From Paenibacillus curdlanolyticus YK9 (GTDB taxonomy: Bacteria > Bacillota > Bacilli > Paenibacillales > Paenibacillaceae): a stretch of DNA of 64,000 bases. The notes beneath the pieces are model-generated. The model was given only the letters and a program-made list of their open reading frames with translations, made no database searches and had not been told where the DNA came from. This document shows, piece by piece, positions 1 to 7,149 of the stretch. The stretch lies in contig NZ_AEDD01000001.1 of the NCBI RefSeq assembly GCF_000179615.1, positions 248,001-312,000 on the forward strand, in the 5' to 3' direction. Every line of letters starts with the position of its first letter. Position 1 is the stretch's first letter. Both the position numbers and the translations under genes were made by a program.

Positions 1-557
1 AATCTCCAAGCAGCTTCGGAGGCAGCGGCGATGCTACTGGAGATCGTCCTCTCGTCGGAGCGCCTAAAGTTTCCGAATCCGAGCAACGGATAGGAACTGC
101 TGGCACCAGCGGGCAGAACAAGATCGAGAAAGTAACGCCGTATGCGGATGATCCCGCTGATCAGGATGAATATACGCCAAGCTACAAAGAGATTGCACCG
201 CTTGCACCGGCCGATGAAAGCACGAGCGACTCGAAGAGCGTTTCTGCCATTGTCAAAAACCAATACGGTCAGGCGATGAGCATTATGAGCGACGGCGCTG
301 CTTCGACATCAGCTGTGTCCAACGTAACGAATTCGCCAGATGGCTTGTATTCCGCTGCAATTATGGAGGGCGCGATATACATTTATACCATCCAAGAGGG
401 TACGGTCATGTATGAAGGCGTCAAGCACGCAGGTGAAACGAGCAACGTTTCATGGTCCGATGACAGCAAGGTTCTCTTCTTCGAAGTTAAGGATGCAGAT
501 GGCCAAACGACGCACTATAAAGTGGATACGGCGACATGGTCGGCATCAAAAGTCTAA
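1..557 (+). CDS. C-terminal part of an unidentified protein with a propeller-like tail
   Basis: The reading frame is open from base 3 and ends at a TAA at 555-557, so the gene begins before the window. The first ~85 visible residues are low-complexity and rich in Ser, Gly, Asp and Pro, like a linker. The last ~80 carry SPDG and SWSDDSKVLFF, the kind of strand-turn-strand motif seen in WD40/PD40 beta-propeller repeats of TolB-like proteins. Nothing catalytic is visible. I do not recognise the family and infer only a linker followed by a beta-rich domain, possibly outside the membrane. A hairpin terminator follows at 698-729, so it is probably not co-transcribed with holA. The 200 bases after the stop hold only hairpins. 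Confidence 0.6.
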   Translation, partial: SPSSFGGSGDATGDRPLVGAPKVSESEQRIGTAGTSGQNKIEKVTPYADDPADQDEYTPSYKEIAPLAPADESTSDSKSVSAIVKNQYGQAMSIMSDGAASTSAVSNVTNSPDGLYSAAIMEGAIYIYTIQEGTVMYEGVKHAGETSNVSWSDDSKVLFFEVKDADGQTTHYKVDTATWSASKV

Positions 558-697
558 ACAATCGGCACACATGCTGATGGTCTTGCGTATAGTATATGGA
601 AGGCGTCAGCGACGAGACCTTGACGTCGTATGACCATCTCCGCGGCGGGTACCATGGACCCGCACGGAGGATGTTTATATAGATGTTCAGGGACAGA

Positions 698-729
698 GGG
701 ATGGAGACTCGTACTCCATCCCTTTGTTG
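698..729 (+). terminator. Rho-independent terminator before holA
   Basis: A perfect 9-bp stem, GGGATGGAG (698-706) with CTCCATCCC (714-722), is followed by TTTGTTG. It sits 28 bases before the holA start and probably ends the upstream gene. Another imperfect hairpin (CTCCG...CGGAG with inner GGGT...ACCC) lies at 638-669. Confidence 0.7.
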
Positions 730-756
730 ATGAACGAATGCAGGGGGAAGCGGCAG

Positions 757-1812
757 ATGGAAGCGAAGGAAGCGATTAAGCAAATAAATAGCGGCAGCGT
801 GCGTCCGGTCTACGTTGCTTACGGCAGCGACCGTTATCGAATTGAGCAATTCGCGAATTTGATGGCGGACAAGCTGTTCAAGCCAGATGAGCGAGAGCTG
901 GGAATTGTGAAGTTCGACACGTCGGAAACCGCAATCGAGGAAGCGGCGGCTGAAGCCGAAACGATGCCGTTCTTCGTTGAACGCAAGCTCATCATGATTC
1001 GGGATGCTTCGGTGTTGGCGGCAGCAGGGGCGAATGCGAAGGAAGGCAAGATCGAGCATCGCGTCGAACGGATGCTGGAGTATATCGACAGTCCGTCTGA
1101 TACGACGGTCATCTTGTTTCTTGTGTATGCCGAGAAGCTTGATGAGCGACGGAAGCTGGTGAAGAAGCTCAAGGACCAGAATGCATTGATTGCGTTTAAT
1201 GAGCTGGATGGGCCCGAACTGCGGCGATGGGTCGTTCGAAGGGCATCGGAGCAGAACCGTGTCATGACGGAGGATGCAGCCGATTTATTAATTGCTCGCA
1301 CGGGCAATCGCCTGCAACAGCTATCCCAGGAGACGGACAAGCTATGCTTGCATGCAGGGGTGGACGGCACGATTGATACGCAGAGCGTAGAGCTGCTGAC
1401 CGCCTCGACGGTTGAAGAGGACGTGTTTGCGCTCATCGATGCAATCGCCAGCGTGCAGACGAGCAAGGCGCTCAAGCTGTATCGCGACCTGCTTCAACGC
1501 CGGGAGGAGCCGATTAAGATTGCTGCGCTTTTAGCGGTTCAACTAAGGCTTATGCTGCAGGTGAAGGAGTTGTCAGGCCAGCAGTATTCCCCGCAACAGA
1601 TGGCCTCTCAGCTAGGCGTGCATCCTTTTCGGGTGAAGCTGGCTTCGGAGAAGGCCTCCAAGTTTTCGATCGCGGGGCTGAGCAAGCAGCTAGGAGAGTT
1701 GGCAGAGCTGGATTATCGGATGAAGACGGGTCAAATTGATAAAACGCTCGGGGTAGAGCTTTTCTTACTTTCGTTCGGCAACGTTCAGCAGCTGCAGCAG
1801 CCCAGCCGATAA
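757..1812 (+). CDS. holA: DNA polymerase III subunit delta
   Basis: Clamp-loader delta subunit, which opens the beta sliding clamp during replication. The 351-residue length and the N-terminal GSDRY at residues 23-27, where other AAA+ clamp-loader subunits have a P-loop, fit HolA/YqeN. The C-terminal third (LYRDLLQRREEPIKIAALL and following helices) resembles the delta collar domain. I chose ATG 757 because AGGGGGAAG (742-750) is well spaced before it; TTG 724 and ATG 730 lack a good site and lie at the terminator tail. The gene between the upstream terminator and one at 1843-1893 is probably monocistronic. Its position before rpsT matches B. subtilis. Confidence 0.93.
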   Translation: MEAKEAIKQINSGSVRPVYVAYGSDRYRIEQFANLMADKLFKPDERELGIVKFDTSETAIEEAAAEAETMPFFVERKLIMIRDASVLAAAGANAKEGKIEHRVERMLEYIDSPSDTTVILFLVYAEKLDERRKLVKKLKDQNALIAFNELDGPELRRWVVRRASEQNRVMTEDAADLLIARTGNRLQQLSQETDKLCLHAGVDGTIDTQSVELLTASTVEEDVFALIDAIASVQTSKALKLYRDLLQRREEPIKIAALLAVQLRLMLQVKELSGQQYSPQQMASQLGVHPFRVKLASEKASKFSIAGLSKQLGELAELDYRMKTGQIDKTLGVELFLLSFGNVQQLQQPSR

Positions 1813-1842
1813 GGGTTAAACTCTCCTATTCGTACAACGTAC

Positions 1843-1893
1843 AAAAGCCATCGATTTATGCCCTTGTAAGAAGGTGTAATCGATGGCTTTTTT
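1843..1893 (+). terminator. Terminator of holA
   Basis: AAAAGCCATCGATT (1843-1856) pairs with AATCGATGGCTTTT (1878-1891), followed by more T. It is a strong stem with A and T tracts on its two sides. Confidence 0.85.
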
Positions 1894-1906
1894 AGATTGC
1901 GCCATG

Positions 1907-1943
1907 AAAAAACGGCTCCCTGTTCCGAAGAACAGTGAGCCGT
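1907..1943 (-). terminator. Terminator of rpsT (minus strand)
   Basis: Read on the minus strand, ACGGCTCACTGTTC pairs with GAACAGGGAGCCGT and runs into TTTTTT. It ends just beyond the rpsT stop, back to back with the holA terminator. Confidence 0.85.
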
Positions 1944-1949
1944 CATTCA

Positions 1950-2222
1950 TTAAGCTTGTGCCGAAAGGGCATTCAGCTTTTTAGCGAGACGGGATTTTTT
2001 GCGGGCAGCCGCATTTTTATGGATCAGGCCTTTCGTAGCCGCTTTGTCAAGCTTCTTCGAAGCAGCGACGAGAGCTACTTTAGCAACTTCTACGTCCGTG
2101 CCGGCGATCGCTTGATCTGCGGATTTAACGGCCGTGCGAAGAGCGGATTTTTGCGAAGCGTTTAAAGCGCGACGTTTCTCGCTTGTTTTCACGCGTTTAA
2201 TAGCAGATTTAATGTTTGGCAT
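1950..2222 (-). CDS. rpsT: 30S ribosomal protein S20
   Basis: A 90-residue, very basic protein beginning [18 protein letters not shown], typical of S20, which binds 16S rRNA early in small-subunit assembly. The start at 2222 is fixed by an AGGAGG on the minus strand (2231-2236). It is the only minus-strand gene in the first 26 kb and is transcribed away from gpr, as in B. subtilis. Codon use is biased to lysine/arginine-rich ribosomal style. A sigma-A-like promoter lies at 2279-2307 and a terminator at 1907-1943, so the gene is a single transcription unit. S20 often represses its own translation in other bacteria; the 56-base untranslated leader shows no obvious structure. Confidence 0.97.
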   Translation of the reverse strand: MPNIKSAIKRVKTSEKRRALNASQKSALRTAVKSADQAIAGTDVEVAKVALVAASKKLDKAATKGLIHKNAAARKKSRLAKKLNALSAQA

Positions 2223-2278
2223 CACATTCACCTCCTGTAAAAAGGGAAAAAACCCAATACTGCAACACAACTTAAAAT

Positions 2279-2307
2279 ATCTTACCACGGGCAGGTCCAA
2301 AAAGCAA
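2279..2307 (-). promoter_or_regulatory. Putative sigma-A promoter of rpsT
   Basis: On the minus strand, TTGCTT (2302-2307), a 17-base spacer, then TAAGAT (2279-2284). Assigned by match to the -35/-10 consensus only. Confidence 0.5.
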
Positions 2308-2390
2308 TAGTTCAAGGATCTGTTATCCTGATAACATCTAATGAATTGTATCACAAGTCGTAACTGTAATCGAGTGAAATTAGTAATTTC

Positions 2391-2420
2391 GCATAGAAAA
2401 CACCTGCACTTCGCACACTA
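2391..2420 (+). promoter_or_regulatory. Candidate forespore (sigma-G/F) promoter of gpr
   Basis: GCATA (2391-2395), an 18-base spacer, then CACACTA (2414-2420), close to the sigma-G pattern GNATR / CATNNTA. In B. subtilis gpr is forespore-expressed, which agrees. Prediction by eye. Confidence 0.45.
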
Positions 2421-2451
2421 TAGTCAAATAAGGAAGGGGCAGGTACGACAT

Positions 2452-3459
2452 ATGGATCATCTCGATTTGCGGCAATATGCCGTTCACACCGATCTGGCGT
2501 TGGAGGCAAAGGAGCTTGCCGAGACTGCGAATGGCGGGCCGATACCCGGCGTATTGTCTGAGTTGTTGGATGAGGATGGCATTAAGGTGTCTCGTGTTCA
2601 TGTCCAGACGGAACAAGGCTCGCGAGCGATTGGCAAAATGCCAGGGCGGTACGTGACGCTTGAGATACCCGGTCTTCGCAATCAAGATACGGGACTGCAG
2701 GATAAGGTGGCAACGCGGTTTGCGCAGGAATTTGAGTCGTTCCTGGAACGCGCGGGTGTCGGCAAATCGGCTCGCATCTTGATCGCAGGATTGGGCAACT
2801 GGAACGTAACGCCCGATGCGCTTGGCCCGCTAGTCGTTGAGAACGTGATGGTTACCCGCCACTTTTTTGAGCTGATGCCTGATCAAGTGGCGCCCGGCTA
2901 TCGCGCAGTCAGCGCAGTAGCGCCCGGCGTGCTGGGCATTACGGGTATCGAATCGAGTGAAATTATACAGGGCATTGTAGAGAAAACGCGTCCGGATGCA
3001 GTCATCGCGATTGATGCATTGGCCTCGAAAGCGCTGGAGCGGGTCAATACGACGATCCAGATCGCGGACACCGGCATTCATCCGGGTTCAGGCATTGGGA
3101 ATAAGCGCAAGGGGCTGACCAAAGAGATTCTAGGCGTTCCCGTTATCGCAATCGGCGTACCGACGGTCGTGTTTGCTTCTAATATCGTGAATGATTGTAT
3201 GCGATTGCTAGAGGATCATCTCGCTGCTCACGCGGCGAACAGCGGAACGCAGATTATGGGCCTGATGCATAAAATGGATGAGAACGAGCGTCTCCAGCTG
3301 GTTCGCGAGGTGCTGCAGCCGCTTGGCCACGATCTCATCGTGACGCCGAAGGAGATCGATCAGTTTATTGAAGACATCGCAAACATCATTGCCAGCGGGC
3401 TGAATGCTTCGCTGCATGATGCGGTGGATACGTCGAACGTAGCGGCGTATACGCACTAA
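2452..3459 (+). CDS. gpr: Germination protease GPR
   Basis: Spore protease that degrades small acid-soluble spore proteins at germination. It is made in the forespore as a zymogen that trims its own N-terminus. The N-terminal region has the family's TDLALEAKEL motif (residues 13-22), where the propeptide junction lies, and the rest shows EQGSRAIGKMPGRYVTLE and GLGNWNVTPDALGP, both characteristic of GPR. The length of 335 residues is normal. Start chosen at ATG 2452 after AGGAAGGGG (2431-2439); the open frame goes back to 2341 but without a binding site. The terminator downstream has been split by an insertion sequence: its stem-loop is at 3495-3523, but its T tract now lies at 5105-5109. Confidence 0.95.
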   Translation: MDHLDLRQYAVHTDLALEAKELAETANGGPIPGVLSELLDEDGIKVSRVHVQTEQGSRAIGKMPGRYVTLEIPGLRNQDTGLQDKVATRFAQEFESFLERAGVGKSARILIAGLGNWNVTPDALGPLVVENVMVTRHFFELMPDQVAPGYRAVSAVAPGVLGITGIESSEIIQGIVEKTRPDAVIAIDALASKALERVNTTIQIADTGIHPGSGIGNKRKGLTKEILGVPVIAIGVPTVVFASNIVNDCMRLLEDHLAAHAANSGTQIMGLMHKMDENERLQLVREVLQPLGHDLIVTPKEIDQFIEDIANIIASGLNASLHDAVDTSNVAAYTH

Positions 3460-3494
3460 AGTTGATAAATTTGTACGAATGAATTCGTTGTGAA

Positions 3495-3523
3495 GAAGAG
3501 GCGCGACTCGGTCGCGTCTCTTC
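3495..3523 (+). repeat. Left copy of 29-bp target-site duplication (gpr terminator stem-loop)
   Basis: GAAGAG...CTCTTC stem-loop identical over 29 bases to 5076-5104. It is the stem of the gpr terminator, but here it runs straight into the IS end and lacks the T tract that the right copy keeps. Confidence 0.9.
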
Positions 3524-3550
3524 AGGCTGTCGAGAAAGTCTCGGCAGCCT
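3524..3550 (+). terminator. Hairpin at the left IS end
   Basis: AGGCTG-T-CGAGA (3524-3535), loop AAG, TCTCG-G-CAGCCT (3539-3550), followed by TTTCTT. It supplies a stem and a T-rich tail directly after the interrupted gpr terminator and may replace it. Confidence 0.55.
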
Positions 3551-3568
3551 TTCTTATGTGCATGTAAT

Positions 3569-3599
3569 TTAACACGACACCGCGTTAATATAGTATAAT
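3569..3599 (+). promoter_or_regulatory. Possible transposase promoter
   Basis: TTAACA (3569-3574), a 19-base spacer, then TATAAT (3594-3599), 32 bases before the likely transposase start. The -10 is perfect, the spacer slightly long. Confidence 0.4.
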
Positions 3600-3630
3600 A
3601 GTGGTAATAACTATGAACGGATGGTGTCGC

Positions 3631-4982
3631 ATGCTGCGTTCTAATCGAGATAAACAACAAAACTATGAGTTAGTCTCCATTGAAGATTTAGTTCCCGCTG
3701 ATCATATGCTCCGCAAGATCGATAAGTATATCGACTTTTCTTTCATCGATGAGAAAGTACGCCACCTTTACTGCCAAGATAACGGGCGTCCAGCCATCGA
3801 CCCCCTCGTGCTGTTCAAGATGATTTTTCTGGGTTACTTCTATGGCATTCGTTCGGAACGTCAATTGGAACGCGAAGTTCAAACCAACCTCGCCTACCGT
3901 TGGTTTCTTGGGCTTGGACTAACTGATCGAGTCCCTGATCACACGACGATTAGCTGGAACCGGCGAACCCGGTTCAAAGATACGTCTGTGTTCCAAGATA
4001 TTTTTGATGAGATTGTACTTCAGGCTGTGTCACATCGAATGATTGGCGGACGTGTCCTGATCTCCGATTCAACTCATGTAAAGGCTAATGCGAATAAACA
4101 TAAATACACGAAAGAGCAAGTGCAACAGAACACGCGGGATTACGTGGATGAACTGAATGCGGCGGTAGAAGCAGACCGTAAATCGCAAGGAAAAAAGCAC
4201 TAAAACCACGGGAGGAGGTGACGGAAGACAAGGAAGTGAAGGTTAGCACGACTGATCCGGACAGCGGATATATGTACCGAGAAGGTAAGCCGGAAGGCTT
4301 CTTCTACTTGGATCATCGCACAGTTGATGTGAAGTACAACCTAGTTACCGATGTTTTCGTCACCGCCGGCAATGTCCATGATTCCGTACCGTATCTTTCT
4401 CGTTTAGACCGTCAACGTCAGCGTTTTGGGTTTACAGTAGAGGCAGTTGCATTGGATTCCGGCTATTTGACGACTCCGATTTGCAAAGGATTAGAGAAAC
4501 GTAAAATCTTTGGTGTCATTGCACATCGACGATTCCATCCCACACAAGGCTTACATCCAAAATGGAAGTTTATCTATGATGCAGAACGTAATTTGTATGT
4601 TTGTCCGCAGCAGCAAGAACTGTCATACCGAACAACCGATCGACATGGCTACCGGCATTATGCGTCGGATCCAAAACAATGTGAAACATGTCCGATGCTG
4701 GAGCAGTGTACACGTTCCGCTACCAAACGCAAAGTGATCACCAGACATATTTGGGAAGACAGTAAAGAACAAGTGCGATTAAACCGCCTCAGTAAGTCGG
4801 GCAAAAGGCTCTACAAAAAGAGAAAAGAAACGATTGAGCGAAGCTTCGCGGATGCTAAACAGCTCCACGGGTTTCGCTATTGCCGTTTGCGGGGGTTAAA
4901 AAACGTGATGGAACAAGCGTTGATGACCGCTGCGGTGCAGAACATGAAAAAGATTGCCCTCCACCTCGAAAGGAGGGCGTAA
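3631..4982 (+). pseudogene. IS1182-type DDE transposase, split by a frame change at 4191-4203
   Basis: The first part (3631-4203) holds the N-terminal domain (LVPADHMLRKIDKYIDFSF, as in IS1182 proteins) and the first catalytic Asp in ISDSTHVKANAN. The second part (coding from about 4197 in the -1 frame to 4982) holds the second Asp in ALDSGY, a cysteine cluster (CETCPMLEQC) and the Glu in KETIERSFADAK. Neither half alone has a full DDE triad. The break is at G GA AAA AAG CAC TAA; one extra base after AAG would restore the family's usual GKKPLKP-like sequence, so a 1-base deletion is the simplest reading. But A AAA AAG (4191-4197) is a canonical -1 slippery heptamer in the correct phase, and slipping there joins the two parts, so an active frameshifted product is possible. 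Start uncertain (ATG 3613 or 3631). Confidence 0.8.
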
Positions 4983-5030
4983 GGCGTTAAACCACCCTTT
5001 TTGCCTTTAAATACAGCCTCGATAAAACAA

Positions 5031-5068
5031 AGAGAAACCCAGCGTTTTGAAAAAACGTGGGTTTCTCT
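5031..5068 (+). other. Hairpin near the right IS end
   Basis: AGAGAAACCCA (5031-5041) pairs with TGGGTTTCTCT (5058-5068), and CGTTTT (5043-5048) with AAAACG (5052-5057), leaving a tiny loop. A long stable stem just inside the right inverted repeat; it may block outside transcription or hide the transposase start on impinging transcripts. Confidence 0.55.
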
Positions 5069-5075
5069 ACAATCT

Positions 5076-5109
5076 GAAGAGGCGCGACTCGGTCGCGTCT
5101 CTTCTTTTT
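5076..5109 (+). terminator. Right copy of 29-bp duplication with the original gpr terminator T tract
   Basis: The same stem-loop as 3495-3523 (direct repeat 5076-5104), here followed by TTTTT. This is a complete terminator and shows what the uninterrupted gpr terminator looked like. Confidence 0.85.
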
Positions 5110-5191
5110 GCTTACTCCTAGTTCTAGCATGTCTCTTATTCTCATAAGTTAGTAACAGACTAAGAGCGGTTGATAGGGAGGATGGGCAACG

Positions 5192-6490
5192 ATGAAACGA
5201 ATGATCGTAACGTTCAATTGGAGTAGGGGAAGCCGGAAATGGAGGCAACTGCTCGTGACGGGCCGCACATTCGCGCTGCTGTCGATCAGTTCAATGGCGT
5301 TTTTTTTGGCTATCGGGATTGGCGACATGCTGCATCAACGGACGGCTGCGTCGCCTGTGTCGACGATGAAAGGGTTCGCTGCGAATGTTTCCGGAACGTT
5401 TTTCTCGGACATGCTAGAGATGGAAGTGCCTGCTTACTCGTCGGATCGCCAAGGAGATCGGGCATTGTCAGGAAAGCAGGTTAGCGCGTTTTTGATGAGA
5501 CTGGTAACGGACGTCAATCCGAATGATCCGAAAAGCTTGCTGGCTCGCGAATTTCCGGGCATGGCGACGGACGAGCCTTATTTGATACGAGGGTCGGGCG
5601 ATGCCGCGGCCGTTCAGCCTGATGATCAGGCTCCGATTGTTGGCGACCCTGATGCGAATGCTTCGCAGGGCAGCGGACATGCTGGTGAAGGGGATAACGT
5701 CAATGGCGGCTCTGGTGTTGGCAGCGGAGAGCTGGGGACGCCGCCAGAACATGGTTCTGGAGCGGGAGCTGGCGCTGGCGGAGATACGGGAACAGGCAAT
5801 GGAGGAACGAAGGAAGAGCCAGCGAAACCAACGGCAACAGGTGATCCGCTTGTGTTCATTTATCATTCACATAGCCGGGAGTCATGGTTCCCAGTCGTAG
5901 GCGGCGGAGGCAATGATCCGACCTCAACGAAGCAGAATGTTTCTTTGCTGGGCAAGCGATTAGCGGAGAAGCTGGAGGGGCTCGGCATTGGCGCGGAAAC
6001 CTCGAAGGTCGATTACCCGACAGCCATCAAAAATTATAAATGGGTGCTCTCCTACAAATATTCGCGTAAAACGGTGCAGGATGCGCTGGCATCCAATGAC
6101 CATTTGAAATTTATATTCGATATTCATCGCGACTCGCAAAAACGGAAGTATACGACGACTACGATAAACGGAAAAGACTACGCTCAAGTGTTCTTCATCA
6201 TTGGTCAGGAAAATCCAAATTGGCGCAAAAATGAAAAGCTGGCATCTGAAATCCATGAAGCGCTGGATGCGCAATATCCGGGCATTTCGCGTGGCGTGTG
6301 GGGCAAGACGTCCAAGGATGGCAACGGGGAATACAATCAATCGTTATCGCCGGGCAGCGTGCTGATTGAAATTGGCGGCGTTGACAACACGCTGGAGGAG
6401 TCATACCGAACGGCGGATGCGCTGGCCAAGGTAATTGCGCAAATCTATTGGGGCGATGCGAAGAAAGCGAGCGCGCCTAAGGAAAGCTAA
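5192..6490 (+). CDS. spoIIP: Stage II sporulation protein P
   Basis: Peptidoglycan amidase/endopeptidase of the SpoIIDMP complex, which drives engulfment of the forespore from the mother-cell side. One membrane segment lies near residues 24-46 after a basic cytoplasmic tip. Then comes a long Gly/Ser/Ala-rich linker (roughly residues 145-215), longer and more repetitive than I would expect. The catalytic domain follows: YHSHSRESW with H225/H227, FDIHRD with H312, and VLIEIGG with E393, matching the expected zinc and catalytic residues. ATG 5192 has AGGGAGGA nine bases upstream. CATAAGTT at 5143-5150 resembles a sigma-E -10 box but I see no convincing -35. The IS and its terminators separate this gene from gpr, so it must rely on its own promoter. 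Confidence 0.95.
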   Translation: MKRMIVTFNWSRGSRKWRQLLVTGRTFALLSISSMAFFLAIGIGDMLHQRTAASPVSTMKGFAANVSGTFFSDMLEMEVPAYSSDRQGDRALSGKQVSAFLMRLVTDVNPNDPKSLLAREFPGMATDEPYLIRGSGDAAAVQPDDQAPIVGDPDANASQGSGHAGEGDNVNGGSGVGSGELGTPPEHGSGAGAGAGGDTGTGNGGTKEEPAKPTATGDPLVFIYHSHSRESWFPVVGGGGNDPTSTKQNVSLLGKRLAEKLEGLGIGAETSKVDYPTAIKNYKWVLSYKYSRKTVQDALASNDHLKFIFDIHRDSQKRKYTTTTINGKDYAQVFFIIGQENPNWRKNEKLASEIHEALDAQYPGISRGVWGKTSKDGNGEYNQSLSPGSVLIEIGGVDNTLEESYRTADALAKVIAQIYWGDAKKASAPKES

Positions 6491-6573
6491 TTTAAAAGCG
6501 AATGAGGCGCGTCGCCGCTCACAGGAAGAGCGCGGCAGCGGCGGCGGATACGATAGAGAGGCAGGGAACGAGC

Positions 6574-7032
6574 ATGAAACGGGATGGCTGGAAATGGGCG
6601 TTGGTAGGCGGAGCAATCGCATTGTTAATCGTGTATGGGCTCGATTCGGCGGACCGCGGCATCACTAACGTTTACGGACCGGTGGGCGATAAGGCGGAGC
6701 CGCCTGCCGTGAACGGAACGACGCAGTCGTTTTCACCGGTGAACACTAGCGAGAGCAACACGTCCACTAACGTCGTTGAGGCCAATCCGAATCATCAGCT
6801 CGATGGCGGACAGCGTCAACCGGATCAGCAGCAGCAACAGCAAGCTGGTACTGGACGAAATGACGCGGTTGATCGGCAATCCGGCTCATCAGAGCGCCTG
6901 CCGGGCGTGACCTACGATTCAGATGAACCGGCCGTAAACAAGCTGGCTGACGGGGCAGCGGGCGTGCTGCAGTCGGTTTCAAGCGGCGGGATACGGTTGT
7001 TCGTCTCGGTTTTCGACGGCATTATTGATTAG
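6574..7032 (+). CDS. Membrane-anchored protein in the yqxA position
   Basis: A 152-residue protein starting MKRDGWKWALVGGAIALL; residues 8-24 form a single membrane anchor and the rest is predicted outside. The middle is low complexity, rich in Asn, Ser and Gln with a run of glutamines near residues 85-92. The end is a hydrophobic/amphipathic stretch, GGIRLFVSVFDGIID. Position between spoIIP and lepA equals yqxA of B. subtilis, but sequence similarity to YqxA is not obvious by eye, so function is left open. Start set at ATG 6574 after AGGCAGGGA; the frame extends to 6502 without a better site. It probably shares the spoIIP transcript. Confidence 0.75.
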   Translation: MKRDGWKWALVGGAIALLIVYGLDSADRGITNVYGPVGDKAEPPAVNGTTQSFSPVNTSESNTSTNVVEANPNHQLDGGQRQPDQQQQQQAGTGRNDAVDRQSGSSERLPGVTYDSDEPAVNKLADGAAGVLQSVSSGGIRLFVSVFDGIID

Positions 7033-7080
7033 AAGAAAATAGGAGAAGCGGATTGATGAAGCGGCTGCGGAGCACATCCG

Positions 7081-7109
7081 TTGCCGCTTCGTCCCATTAC
7101 TGCTATAAT
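7081..7109 (+). promoter_or_regulatory. Putative sigma-A promoter of lepA
   Basis: TTGCCG (7081-7086), 17-base spacer, TATAAT (7104-7109), 40 bases before the lepA start. Just upstream, GAAGCGGC pairs with GCCGCTTC (about 7058-7090) without a T tract, overlapping the -35. Confidence 0.65.
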
Positions 7110-7149
7110 TGAAAGGATAGTTAGCACTTAGACAGTGTGGGGGTTACGC

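Larger units (their letters stand above)
3524..5075 (+). mobile_element. IS1182-family-like insertion sequence, 1552 bp
   Basis: The element is bounded by a 29-bp direct repeat (3495-3523 and 5076-5104). Its ends are imperfect inverted repeats: AGGCTGTCGAGAAA (3524-3537) against AGATTGTAGAGAAA read from the right end (5075-5062), 11 of 14 matching. Each end also folds into its own hairpin (3524-3550; 5031-5068), which may stop read-through in or out. The cargo is one DDE transposase of the IS1182 type, split between two frames. It lies between gpr and spoIIP, usually adjacent. Boundaries come from the direct repeat and are probably exact to the base, though the repeat is longer than for most IS families; recalled knowledge is that IS1182 members can make long, variable duplications. 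Confidence 0.88.

Noticed and set aside
4218-4982. Second transposase part as an independent gene from GTG 4218 with GGAGGAGG upstream
   Set aside because: The purine-rich stretch encodes the conserved PREEV region of the full-length family, and the product would lack the first catalytic Asp; treated as one split gene.
5143-5150. Sigma-E promoter for spoIIP
   Set aside because: CATAAGTT matches the -10, but no acceptable -35 lies at 13-16 bases, so it is mentioned only within the gene entry.
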